59,217 bases of DNA, from contig NZ_LRUE01000023.1 in the NCBI RefSeq assembly GCF_001550135.1, positions 1 through 59,217 of the forward strand, read 5' to 3'. Made by a program: the position numbers and the translations under genes. Position 1 is the stretch's first letter. Each line of letters begins with the position of its first letter. The notes beneath the pieces were generated by a model that ran no database searches, was not told where the DNA came from, and saw only the letters and a program-made list of their open reading frames with translations. Of this stretch, positions 1 to 7,072 are shown piece after piece. This DNA comes from Pseudoalteromonas shioyasakiensis (GTDB lineage: Bacteria > Pseudomonadota > Gammaproteobacteria > Enterobacterales > Alteromonadaceae).

Positions 1-829
1 AGGGTGCCATGCCTTCTTACTGAGTTGTAGTATTTTTCAATATAAAAATACGTTTGTGTTGTCATTTCACTACGACTCAGTTCATTTAAATTCTTTATCC
101 ACTCCTTTTTATACTGCGCGAAGAAGCTTTCTGAGCATGCGTTATCCCAGCAGTTGCCTTTTCTAGACATACTCACTGTGACACCTCTATTAGTTAACCA
201 CTTCACTGTTTCCTTTGCGACATACTGAGCTCCTTGATCTGAATGAAAGAGCAAGTTCGAACCATCAGGTTTGCGTGCAGACCATGCCTTTCTCAGTGTT
301 TTAATAACTAACTCGGCGTTGTTTATCCGGCTTGTTACCCAGCCAACAACCTTACGAGAATACAAATCAAGGATGACGCATAAATACTGCCAACCATCTT
401 TACAGCGTACTTGTGTGATATCTGAAACCCACACGGTATTTACTGCATCAACATTAAACTGGCGTCGTAGTAAGTTACTCGCTTTGATTGTACCTTCTTT
501 CTTCGCGCGGCTTGTATAGCGCCTCTTACCTGACTTTGAACGATACCCAACGCTTTGTAAAAGTCTCTGCACACGTCCTTTACTGCAATCAAAGCCATGT
601 GCTACCGCTGCTTCCCAAAGCTTTCTATAGCCCGGGATACAGTGCTCCTGGTCGCTAATATGCTTTAGAAACTTAAGTAACGAACTGTTCTCTTTCTGGC
701 GTGTGCTAGGTAATTGCTTTAACCATTTATAATACCCAGCCGGCGACACAGATAACCAACTGCACAACTTTTTCACTGTGCGTTTGGCGTCTGTGACCTT
801 GTGGATATATTCGAACCTTATTCTTTTAG
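1..829 (-). CDS. IS3-family transposase orfB, DDE integrase domain, 3' end outside window
   Basis: Translating the minus strand in the -1 frame relative to orfA gives an uninterrupted rve-type integrase. An N-terminal HTH_21-like part reads SPAGYYKWLKQLPSTRQ. It is followed by WVSDITQV (first Asp), LLFHSDQGAQY (second Asp) and CWDNACSESFFAQYKKEW (catalytic Glu), which together form the DDE triad that cuts and joins IS ends. The reading stops at the window edge after YYNSVRRHGT, close to the usual C-terminus. There is no good start codon of its own. Expression most likely needs a -1 frameshift at A_AAA_G (823-827), making an OrfAB fusion. No stop or frameshift is seen within the visible part, so the transposase could be active. 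Confidence 0.88.
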
Positions 830-1132
830 GCTGTCGAAGTAGACCTTCGCCTTTTTTAAAACGTCATTCTCCAACTGAGCATCTTCGAGTTGCTTCTCAA
901 GCTTGCGAATTTGGCGCTCTAAATCTGTGTATGATTTGTCAGGGCCTTGGTTCTTAAGTGGCTTTGATGTTTTCTTCTTCGAGGTCATGTGACTTCTCCA
1001 ACTTGATAGCATGTCAGGATGAATACCGTATTTATTAGCGACCATCTTAACTGTATCTGTGGTGTCTAACGACTCTTGAACGACTTTTATTTTAAATTCG
1101 AGGGAATATCTACGCTGTGACTTTACTTTCAT
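818..1132 (-). CDS. IS3-family transposase orfA (helix-turn-helix DNA-binding subunit)
   Basis: This is a 104-residue HTH protein of the IS3/IS911 OrfA type. The start MKVKSQRRYSLEFKIKVVQE is followed by an HTH reading KYGIHPDMLSSWR, then a Leu-rich coiled coil (DLERQIRKLEKQLEDAQLEN) used for dimerisation. I chose the ATG at 1132 because a GGAG lies 9 bases upstream. An in-frame TTG five codons earlier gives a longer form but lacks a good ribosome site. The stop overlaps orfB, and the slip motif A_AAA_G sits just before it, at 823-827. OrfA binds the IS ends; the OrfAB fusion is the transposase. Confidence 0.85.
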   Translation of the reverse strand: MKVKSQRRYSLEFKIKVVQESLDTTDTVKMVANKYGIHPDMLSSWRSHMTSKKKTSKPLKNQGPDKSYTDLERQIRKLEKQLEDAQLENDVLKKAKVYFDSLKE

Positions 1133-1177
1133 GATTACTGACTCCAAAGAGGTGTCTACTTTTATGGAGTCAGATCA

Positions 1178-1268
1178 ATCAGCTATCAGCTATCAGCTAT
1201 CAGCTATCAGCTATCAGCTATCAGCTATCAGCTATCAGCTATCAGCTATCAGCTATCAGCTATCAGCT
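1178..1268. repeat. tandem heptamer array (AGCTATC)n, about 13 units
   Basis: Twelve exact head-to-tail copies of AGCTATC run from 1181 to 1264, with partial units on both sides (ATC at 1178 and AGCT to 1268). On the minus strand the unit rotates to CTGATAG. The stop codon of the four-helix-bundle gene falls inside the last units, so the array starts where the protein ends. A 7-base unit is not frame-neutral and would read SAISYQL repeatedly on the plus strand, but there is no sign that it is translated. Confidence 0.95.
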
Positions 1269-1603
1269 TCGATCCTATACATAAGAGATGTCAACATTTT
1301 TGATAGCTCTTCCGTTTCACTCACCCAAGCTCTACCTATGGCGGCATCGATATATTTAATCTCAATTCCGATATAAATTTGCGTTCGTGTTTCTGCTATT
1401 GACGATCTTGATATATCTAAAAAACGTACCCGCTCTTTTTTGCTGACTCTCGCCATACCTTCTGCGATATTACTCGGTATTGATAAACCAGAACGAGTGA
1501 GCTGATTGCGAAAGCCAAAATCATTTAGATCTGTCGTTTCTTTGTAGATGTCAGCACTTAATCTTGCTGAACGCTTCCATACCTCTAATTTTTCAAAATT
1601 CAT
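1256..1603 (-). CDS. four-helix-bundle protein (S23 / IVP / Avd-like family)
   Basis: The 115-residue protein has the hallmarks of the bacterial four-helix-bundle family first seen in 23S rRNA intervening sequences (TIGR02436 type). These are NFEKLEVWKRSARLSADIYK at the start, FGFRNQLTRSGLSIPSNIAEG in the middle and FLDISRSSIAETRTQIYIGI towards the end. The length fits the family (about 115-125). The ATG at 1603 is preceded by AGGA at 8 bases. Relatives include Avd, the accessory protein of diversity-generating retroelements, which binds nucleic acid, but no reverse transcriptase or variable repeat is in this window. The molecular role of the stand-alone family is not known to me. The gene is flanked upstream and downstream by heptamer arrays, and its last codons (EADS, stop) are built from the downstream array. 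Confidence 0.85.
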   Translation of the reverse strand: MNFEKLEVWKRSARLSADIYKETTDLNDFGFRNQLTRSGLSIPSNIAEGMARVSKKERVRFLDISRSSIAETRTQIYIGIEIKYIDAAIGRAWVSETEELSKMLTSLMYRIEADS

Positions 1604-1631
1604 ACTTGCATCCTTTTAAGTATAAAAACTT

Positions 1632-1660
1632 TATATAGGCACGAATTTTTCAGAATGCAA
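1632..1660 (-). promoter_or_regulatory. candidate sigma70 promoter of the four-helix-bundle gene
   Basis: On the minus strand, TTGCAT (1660-1655) and TATATA (1637-1632) are separated by 17 bases and lie about 30 bases upstream of the ATG at 1603. The upstream heptamer array starts only 8 bases beyond the -35 element, so the array could influence this promoter. Judged by eye from consensus match only. Confidence 0.45.
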
Positions 1661-1668
1661 ATTTCAAA

Positions 1669-1722
1669 CTGACGGCTGACGGCTGACGGCTGACGGCTGA
1701 CGGCTGACGGCTGACGGCTGAC
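1669..1722. repeat. tandem heptamer array (GACGGCT)n, about 7.7 units
   Basis: Seven exact copies of GACGGCT run from 1671 to 1719, with CT before and GAC after. On the plus strand the unit rotates to CTGACGG. It differs from the minus-strand unit of the other array (CTGATAG) only by two neighbouring transitions. The two arrays are thus related sequences in opposite orientation on either side of the four-helix-bundle gene. Confidence 0.95.
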
Positions 1723-1803
1723 CACTAACCCCTTCTTCTGAAATTAAATCAACAACAAAATCAGAACTGTACAAAAAACAAACTAATTTATTCGAGTTTA
1801 TTG

Positions 1804-1831
1804 TTTACTTTACGCTAGAAATCGCTAGAAT
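1804..1831 (+). promoter_or_regulatory. candidate sigma70 promoter of suhB
   Basis: TTTACT (1804-1809) and TAGAAT (1826-1831) with a 16-base spacer lie 48 bases upstream of the suhB start. Consensus match only; no activator site was recognised. Confidence 0.35.
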
Positions 1832-1878
1832 ACGCCGGCTTAAATATATTCGTTCTTTTACAACCCAAAGGTAATGCT

Positions 1879-2682
1879 ATGCATCCAATGTTAAACATTG
1901 CGGTTCGCGCTGCGCGTAACGCAGGCAAAATTTTACTTCGCGCAAGTGAAGATTTATCAAAAGTTGATGTACAACAAAAAGGCACTAACGACTTAGTGAC
2001 TAACATCGACAAAGAAGCTGAAGCCGCAATTCGTGATACCATTTTAAAATCTTACCCAGATCACACTATCGTAGGTGAAGAGCTTGGTGAGCATAAAGGT
2101 AAAGATGCAGATTACCAATGGATTGTTGACCCACTTGATGGCACAACTAACTTCATCAAGGGTATCCCTCATTTCGCAGTATCTATTGCACTTAAAGTTA
2201 AAGGTCGTTTAGACCAAGCTGTTATCTATGATCCAATCCGTGGTGAATTATTCACTGCTTCTCGTGGTCAAGGCGCACAGCTTAACAGCAAACGTTTACG
2301 CGTAACTAAAACTAACGAGTTAGCAGGTTCTGTACTTGCAACTGGTTTCCCATTCAAACAAAAGCACCACTTAGACGCATACTCTGAAGCGTTTAAAGCA
2401 CTTTTCGTGCACACTGCTGATATCCGCCGTGCAGGTTCTGCTGCATTAGATATGGCTTATGTTGCAGCGGGCCGTGTTGATGGTTTCTTTGAAATTGGCC
2501 TTAAGCCATGGGACACAGCTGCAGGCGAGCTTTTAGTTAAAGAAGCTGGCGGTATGGTTGTTGATTTCGCAGGTGGTATTAACTATAACCAAAGCGGCAA
2601 CATCATCTGTGGTGCACCTAAGTTAACTCAAGCAATCATTCGTGAAATTCGCCCAGTGTTAACTGAGTCACTACTTCGCTAA
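1879..2682 (+). CDS. suhB: inositol-1-monophosphatase family protein SuhB
   Basis: The 267-residue protein is a Mg-dependent inositol monophosphatase of the FIG superfamily. The metal-binding motifs are intact: GEE at residues 66-68, DPLDGTTN at 84-91, and PWDTAAGELLVKEAGG near 210. In Enterobacteria SuhB also joins the NusA/NusB/NusG antitermination complex on rRNA operons and matters for 30S assembly; that second role is from family knowledge. AAAGG lies 7 bases before the ATG. The gene is single and ends at a strong bidirectional hairpin terminator. Length and order of motifs match E. coli SuhB (267 residues), so the assignment is firm. Confidence 0.95.
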   Translation: MHPMLNIAVRAARNAGKILLRASEDLSKVDVQQKGTNDLVTNIDKEAEAAIRDTILKSYPDHTIVGEELGEHKGKDADYQWIVDPLDGTTNFIKGIPHFAVSIALKVKGRLDQAVIYDPIRGELFTASRGQGAQLNSKRLRVTKTNELAGSVLATGFPFKQKHHLDAYSEAFKALFVHTADIRRAGSAALDMAYVAAGRVDGFFEIGLKPWDTAAGELLVKEAGGMVVDFAGGINYNQSGNIICGAPKLTQAIIREIRPVLTESLLR

Positions 2683-2705
2683 TAGCGGTTGTAATGTAAA
2701 AATGC

Positions 2706-2731
2706 AAAAAAGGAGCTAAAGCTCCTTTTTT
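2706..2731. terminator. bidirectional Rho-independent terminator between suhB and the solute-binding gene
   Basis: AAAAAAGGAGC and GCTCCTTTTTT form the stem around TAAA, with U-runs in both directions. It serves suhB on plus and the convergent gene on minus. The last codons and stop of the minus gene (KKEL, stop at 2716-2718) lie inside the stem. Confidence 0.85.
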
Positions 2732-3546
2732 TGTGGCTGAAAATAATCGTTGTCGAGTTTTATCTCTATGACTTCACCTTCTTTAAATGGCAACTTAGCC
2801 AAGTCTTCAGCAAAGTAACTGGCAAATAACTGTTCAAATTCGCCAGTGCTTTTCATCACCTTGAGTCCTTTTAACAGAGCTTCTGCCAATTCAGGCTTGT
2901 GGTTACTGACAAAAAAGTAAAATGCCGTTGGATAGCTAATATAAAGATCAGGCACTATAGCCAGATCGTCACTTTTGATTTGTTCCATTTCAGAAATAAC
3001 CTCAATGAACGAACGCGGAAAATAATCAACTCGCCCTCTGATCACTAAGCTAAACATTGCCCGGTAATTTGCCAGAGGCCTGACTGTTAAGCCGTTTTGC
3101 GCAAGGATTTTAGTATCAGGCCAATCATGGCCTTGAATGGCACTAAACTGTGCTAAATCTTGTTTCGTTTTTAAATCTTTAAAACGCGGTAAAAACGCTC
3201 GCTTAGTTAGTAATGCGCGTTTACCAATGTAACCTTTAAACAAAGGTACTTTAACTGCTATTGCAAGGTGTTCTCGCTCAGGGCTTGTCATACTCCAAAA
3301 CACATCGGCTTGCTTTTCATCGAGCATCAGCAAAGTACGCTGTTGATGAGGGTGAACCAGAACTTCGTTGATTTCTGCTTGATAATTACTGGCGCGTAAA
3401 GCCGCTGCCAGCAATTCATGAAGATAATAATCGCGTTTATACAGTGGGCGTTGTTCAATCGCTAAATTGACCACATTGTTAGCTTCTGTGGTAAGGCTAT
3501 ATCCTAGGCTTAGCAATACTAGAATTGCACTACATAGTCGCTTCAT
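2716..3546 (-). CDS. periplasmic solute-binding protein, SBP_bac_3-like
   Basis: The 276-residue protein starts with a Sec signal peptide (MKRLCSAILVLLSLGYSL, likely cleavage after TTEA). A domain resembling the amino-acid-type ABC substrate-binding fold follows: YLHELLAAALRASNY, VFWSMTSPEREHLAIAVKVP and VDYFPRSFIEVISEM. No ABC permease or ATPase is adjacent, so it may be an orphan binding or sensing protein, as is common in Alteromonadales; the ligand cannot be told. The start has no strong ribosome site (AACAAAAATAACA precedes the ATG). The C-terminus is encoded within the shared terminator hairpin. Confidence 0.7.
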   Translation of the reverse strand: MKRLCSAILVLLSLGYSLTTEANNVVNLAIEQRPLYKRDYYLHELLAAALRASNYQAEINEVLVHPHQQRTLLMLDEKQADVFWSMTSPEREHLAIAVKVPLFKGYIGKRALLTKRAFLPRFKDLKTKQDLAQFSAIQGHDWPDTKILAQNGLTVRPLANYRAMFSLVIRGRVDYFPRSFIEVISEMEQIKSDDLAIVPDLYISYPTAFYFFVSNHKPELAEALLKGLKVMKSTGEFEQLFASYFAEDLAKLPFKEGEVIEIKLDNDYFQPQKKEL

Positions 3547-3630
3547 TGTTATTTTTGTTTATTGTGTTTTTTTTAAGCTACACCCAGTTAAACAGGGACA
3601 CAAGTAAAATCAAGCGAACTTAAAATTTCT

Positions 3631-5421
3631 TCATGAACTAATCGGAAATGCTTCATCTTTTTGGCTGCTTAAACGCACCACTGCGGGGGCTGGTCGGCTA
3701 CGTTTACATACAAACAAATGACTACTCTGATAACGCTTGGCCTCTTTTTTCGCATCAGTTGCCAGCGCTGCAACTTGGTGGCTGTTAATACATAACTCTA
3801 AATCAGGCTTAACTAAACCGATTGATAATGTAAGTAGTGGCACAAACTGCTTTTTACCTTCTCGATTGCTTGCCCAATAACCCCCTTGCTCAATATGTTC
3901 TGGAGTGAAAAAGGCCCGAGACTGCAGCTCAAACTTACTAATGATGTCATGGCAAACTTGCTCTGCATCATTTTTATCAAAGACCACCATAAAGTCATCA
4001 CCGCCAATGTGCCCGACAAACCCTTTGCTAGTACTACAGGCCTCGACGATGACTTCAGCAAGTAATTTTATAACGCTGTCACCACTGGCATAACCGTATA
4101 GGTCATTGAATTGTTTAAAGTGGTTTAAATCAACGTATGCGAGTGAGAACGGATAATTATTACGAAGTCTCAGCTCAATTGCTTCGTTAATCGCGACATT
4201 ACCCGGCAGCATAGTAAGCGGGTTGGCATGTTGTGCGTGGCGGATTTTTTCTTCGGTAATGTGCTTTAAGATATTACGCAATGGCGCCAAACCTAAGTAT
4301 TCACCATTACGGGTGATAACAATGTGGCGTCGAATATCAAACTCAAATTCGGTAATTTGCTGACTCACCGTATCGAGTAACTCGTTTTCGTCAACGATTA
4401 ACGGCTGTTTATCCATTAAAGAAGTAACTGGTTGCTTATCATAAAGTGCATGGCCATAGGGAGCGGCGAACACTTCAGTGAGTTGATCTCGGTGTAATAA
4501 ACCAACAGGAATATTGTGTTCAAGTACTGCCAAGCTCGTTAAGCTTTTATCTTGCTCAAAGATACTGTGAGCGTCTTTACAGCGGGTTGTTGCTTCAATG
4601 CTGGCGTGCTCGACTGCCAACCAGCCAATCGCCATAGATTGCTCAAATGTATTGCTATTATCTGATGACTCTAAGTGCTTTAAGCAGTGGATATTAATTT
4701 CGTAACTTGGCTGTAAGCTCGGCCTTTCGAGTAAAAAGCCTTGCGCATGTTGTACGCCTAAACTTTCGAGTAAACGAAGCTCCTCTGCCCGCTCTATGCC
4801 TTCTGCTATCACTTGCGTATTGGTGGCTTTTGCAAGCTCAATAATTGACTTTAAAAACTCTTTTTTAACCACACTCTGGTCACAGTGGTCGATAAAGTAG
4901 CGGTCTATTTTTACAAACTCAGGGCATAGCTCAGACCACTGCTTTAAGCCCGAATAGCCAGCCCCTAAGTCATCAATGGCAATCGAAAAACCTAACTCAC
5001 GATAATGAGCAATGGTCTTTAACAATAAAAAGCCATCATCGACTTTTTCTTGTTCTGTAACTTCAATTACTACCCGGTTAGTTGCAAGGCCAAAGTGTTC
5101 AACTAGGTGTAATGTTTCACCTTTAGGATGGCAAGGGTCAAGTAAGGTTTTAGGGCTTACATTTAAAAATAGCTTGCCTTCTAGATTGAGCTTAACAAAG
5201 TTCTCAATTGCTCTACTGCGGCAAAGTAGCTCTAATTCAGAGATCTTATGGCAAGCAATAGCTGCACTGAATAATGCACTCGGCATTTCTAATTCAGACC
5301 CTTTCGGGCCGCGGCTTAATGCTTCATAACCCAAAATATGTTGATTAGAAATATCAAAGATAGGTTGAAACAAGGTCTCAATTGCACTGTTATCTAAGAT
5401 CTGCTGTAGTTGTGCGTTCAC
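3631..5421 (-). CDS. EAL - CBS pair - GGDEF c-di-GMP protein
   Basis: The domain order is EAL first (about residues 5-245), then a CBS-like pair (about 265-400), then GGDEF (about 410-575). The EAL part keeps the catalytic set: YEALSRGP, EVTEQE, IDDLGAGYSG, KIDRYF and AEGIE, so it probably hydrolyses c-di-GMP. The GGDEF signature reads GGDDF, a conservative change that may weaken cyclase activity or leave a GTP-sensing domain. There are no transmembrane segments. I place the start at the GTG at 5421, six bases after AGG. An upstream in-frame TTG at 5466 would add 15 residues that do not look like family sequence. The gene stands alone. Confidence 0.85.
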   Translation of the reverse strand: MNAQLQQILDNSAIETLFQPIFDISNQHILGYEALSRGPKGSELEMPSALFSAAIACHKISELELLCRSRAIENFVKLNLEGKLFLNVSPKTLLDPCHPKGETLHLVEHFGLATNRVVIEVTEQEKVDDGFLLLKTIAHYRELGFSIAIDDLGAGYSGLKQWSELCPEFVKIDRYFIDHCDQSVVKKEFLKSIIELAKATNTQVIAEGIERAEELRLLESLGVQHAQGFLLERPSLQPSYEINIHCLKHLESSDNSNTFEQSMAIGWLAVEHASIEATTRCKDAHSIFEQDKSLTSLAVLEHNIPVGLLHRDQLTEVFAAPYGHALYDKQPVTSLMDKQPLIVDENELLDTVSQQITEFEFDIRRHIVITRNGEYLGLAPLRNILKHITEEKIRHAQHANPLTMLPGNVAINEAIELRLRNNYPFSLAYVDLNHFKQFNDLYGYASGDSVIKLLAEVIVEACSTSKGFVGHIGGDDFMVVFDKNDAEQVCHDIISKFELQSRAFFTPEHIEQGGYWASNREGKKQFVPLLTLSIGLVKPDLELCINSHQVAALATDAKKEAKRYQSSHLFVCKRSRPAPAVVRLSSQKDEAFPISS

Positions 5422-5508
5422 CTTACACCTAGCGTTAGTAATACAAATAGGTGGGTAAATTATCAACCTTGTATGACAATTTTATGGCAAGGCTATGACG
5501 AGTGCAGA

Positions 5509-6060
5509 CTACTCAATAGCGGTGATGAGCTCAAGTTGCTTAATGCGGGCAAAACTATCAGTCATTTTTAATTTAGCATTTTGGTAATCACTCGTAGCTA
5601 AATCAGCTTGTTGCGCTAATTTATAAACTGCAAGTGGATTAAGTAATAACTTTTGTGCGTGATAACAGCTTGGCGCTGCAAACTCAGGTAGTTCAGGCTC
5701 TACATTAATTGTTATTACATTCTTCAACGCCTCTGTATCATCACTTTGTTGTTGCTGAAACTCTGTAGCGTCTGCCATCGCTTGCAAGCTTGCCTCACAC
5801 TCAGGCAACTGTGCTTTTAGATTCAAAAACAAACCTGTTGATGAGGTAATTAGCTTAAGTGTCAGCTCTTGTAATTGCTGAGTTGTTGATTGGTTTTGCA
5901 ATGCTTCTACAACTTGCCAAGCTAAACCTTGGTAGCTGTCGAACTGCTGCTGAAGTGTTACCTCAGGTATTTGCTGCACATCAGTCTGTTCTGGCTCAGG
6001 CTTATCGTCACAAGCACTAAGCATTAAAAGTACAAACACGCTAAACATCAGGTGTTTCAT
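5509..6060 (-). CDS. hypothetical lipoprotein
   Basis: The 183-residue protein begins MKHLMFSVFVLLMLSAC, a lipoprotein signal with Cys 17 as the lipidated residue. A Gln/Glu-rich helical body follows, with a few cysteines (ECEASL, PSCYH). I chose the ATG at 6060 because GGGAGA precedes it; an upstream ATG four codons earlier overlaps that ribosome site. I do not recognise the family. It sits between the secF terminator and the EAL-CBS-GGDEF gene, and is transcribed independently of sec. Confidence 0.6.
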   Translation of the reverse strand: MKHLMFSVFVLLMLSACDDKPEPEQTDVQQIPEVTLQQQFDSYQGLAWQVVEALQNQSTTQQLQELTLKLITSSTGLFLNLKAQLPECEASLQAMADATEFQQQQSDDTEALKNVITINVEPELPEFAAPSCYHAQKLLLNPLAVYKLAQQADLATSDYQNAKLKMTDSFARIKQLELITAIE

Positions 6061-6076
6061 AATGTCTCCCATAAAA

Positions 6077-6100
6077 AAACCGCCCTAATTAGGGCGGTTT
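6077..6100 (-). terminator. Rho-independent terminator of the tgt-yajC-secDF operon
   Basis: AAACCGCCC (6077-6085) pairs with GGGCGGTTT (6092-6100) around TAATTA. On the minus strand it is followed by a T-run and lies 17 bases after the secF stop. Confidence 0.85.
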
Positions 6101-6116
6101 CTTTTTGTATCACTTA

Positions 6117-7064
6117 TTAAGGCATAGGATCGAGATCCGCACCTTCTTTTTCAATTACTTCTGGAATTAAGTCTTCTTTACTTACACCCATTGCAATTGC
6201 TACAGCTGAAGCAACATAAACAGATGAATAAGTACCAATGAACACACCAAACAGTAATGCCGTTGCGAAACCGTGGATTGTTTGACCACCCCAGCCAAAT
6301 AACGCAATCAATACTAGAATAGTGGTGATTGATGTTACTAGGGTACGGTTTAACGTTTGCGTTAATGAGATATCGATAATTTCAATCGTGTCATCAATAC
6401 GCACTTTACGGAAGTTTTCACGGATACGGTCAGATACAACGATGGTATCGTTCAGTGAGTAACCTATTACCGCCAAAATAGCCGCAAGAATCGTTAAGTC
6501 AAACTCTAGGCCAAGTACTGAGAATAAGCCTAATGTGATGATAACGTCGTGTAATAGTGCCGATACAGCACCTACCGCAAAACGCCATTCAAAACGAAAC
6601 GCAACGTAAATTAAGATACAGATAAGTGCAGTTAACATGGCAAGGCCACCCTGCTCTTTTAGATCTTCACCAACACTTGGGCCAACAAATTCGATACGAC
6701 GCATTTCTACTGTCGACTCAACTTTTTGTAATGCCGTAATAATTTGGTTACCAATTACTTCTGCTTTTACGCCAGGACCTTGCGGAGCAAGACGCACTAA
6801 AATTTCTTTACTTGAGCCAAACAGTTGCACCGAAAAATCTTCAAAGCCACTTTCAGTGATTGCATCACGAACGTCTTTAAGATCAGGTGCTTGTGTAAAG
6901 CCTACCTCAACAGCGGTACCGCCAGTGAAGTCGAGACCAAAATTTAAGCCTTTAGTAAAAAACGACACGAAAGAAGCCAAAATCAACAAAGTTGATAATG
7001 TCATGGCAAACTTTCTTAACTTCATAAACGGGAGTGTTTTACCACCGAGTTTTAAAATTTGCAT
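6117..7064 (-). CDS. secF: protein translocase subunit SecF
   Basis: SecF forms, with SecD and YajC, the membrane complex that uses the proton (or Na+) gradient to pull translocating proteins out of SecYEG. The 315 residues show the first transmembrane segment (about 19-37) and the conserved NFGLDFTGGTAVEVGF. The periplasmic P1 part and five further membrane segments follow, with the family signatures GYSLNDTIVVSDRIREN and SITTILVLIALF. AGGAG precedes the ATG. The gap from secD is 8 bases. Length and order are normal for the family. Confidence 0.96.
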   Translation of the reverse strand: MQILKLGGKTLPFMKLRKFAMTLSTLLILASFVSFFTKGLNFGLDFTGGTAVEVGFTQAPDLKDVRDAITESGFEDFSVQLFGSSKEILVRLAPQGPGVKAEVIGNQIITALQKVESTVEMRRIEFVGPSVGEDLKEQGGLAMLTALICILIYVAFRFEWRFAVGAVSALLHDVIITLGLFSVLGLEFDLTILAAILAVIGYSLNDTIVVSDRIRENFRKVRIDDTIEIIDISLTQTLNRTLVTSITTILVLIALFGWGGQTIHGFATALLFGVFIGTYSSVYVASAVAIAMGVSKEDLIPEVIEKEGADLDPMP

Positions 7065-7072
7065 GCTGACTC

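Larger units (their letters stand above)
1..1172 (-). mobile_element. IS3-family insertion sequence, partial (cut by window start)
   Basis: The element reads on the minus strand and enters the window from beyond position 1. Its upstream terminus appears to be at 1172, where the minus strand starts TGACTCCATAAAAGTAGACA, an IS3-like end sequence. Inside are orfA (818-1132) and orfB (1-829) in the -1 frame, which is the standard IS3 arrangement. The other terminal repeat and any target duplication lie outside the window, so completeness cannot be judged. The exact end base is inferred from family resemblance. The heptamer array begins only 6 bases outside this end. Confidence 0.85.

Noticed and set aside
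1131..1376. Plus-strand open frame reading SAISYQL repeats
   Set aside because: It is simply the heptamer array translated, overlapping the IS end and the four-helix-bundle gene antisense, with no ribosome site or family likeness.
1256..1603. Diversity-generating retroelement (Avd protein)
   Set aside because: The protein is Avd-like in fold, but no reverse transcriptase, template repeat or variable repeat is in the window.
1178..1722. CRISPR array
   Set aside because: The repeats are 7 bases long and contiguous, without spacers, and no cas genes are present.
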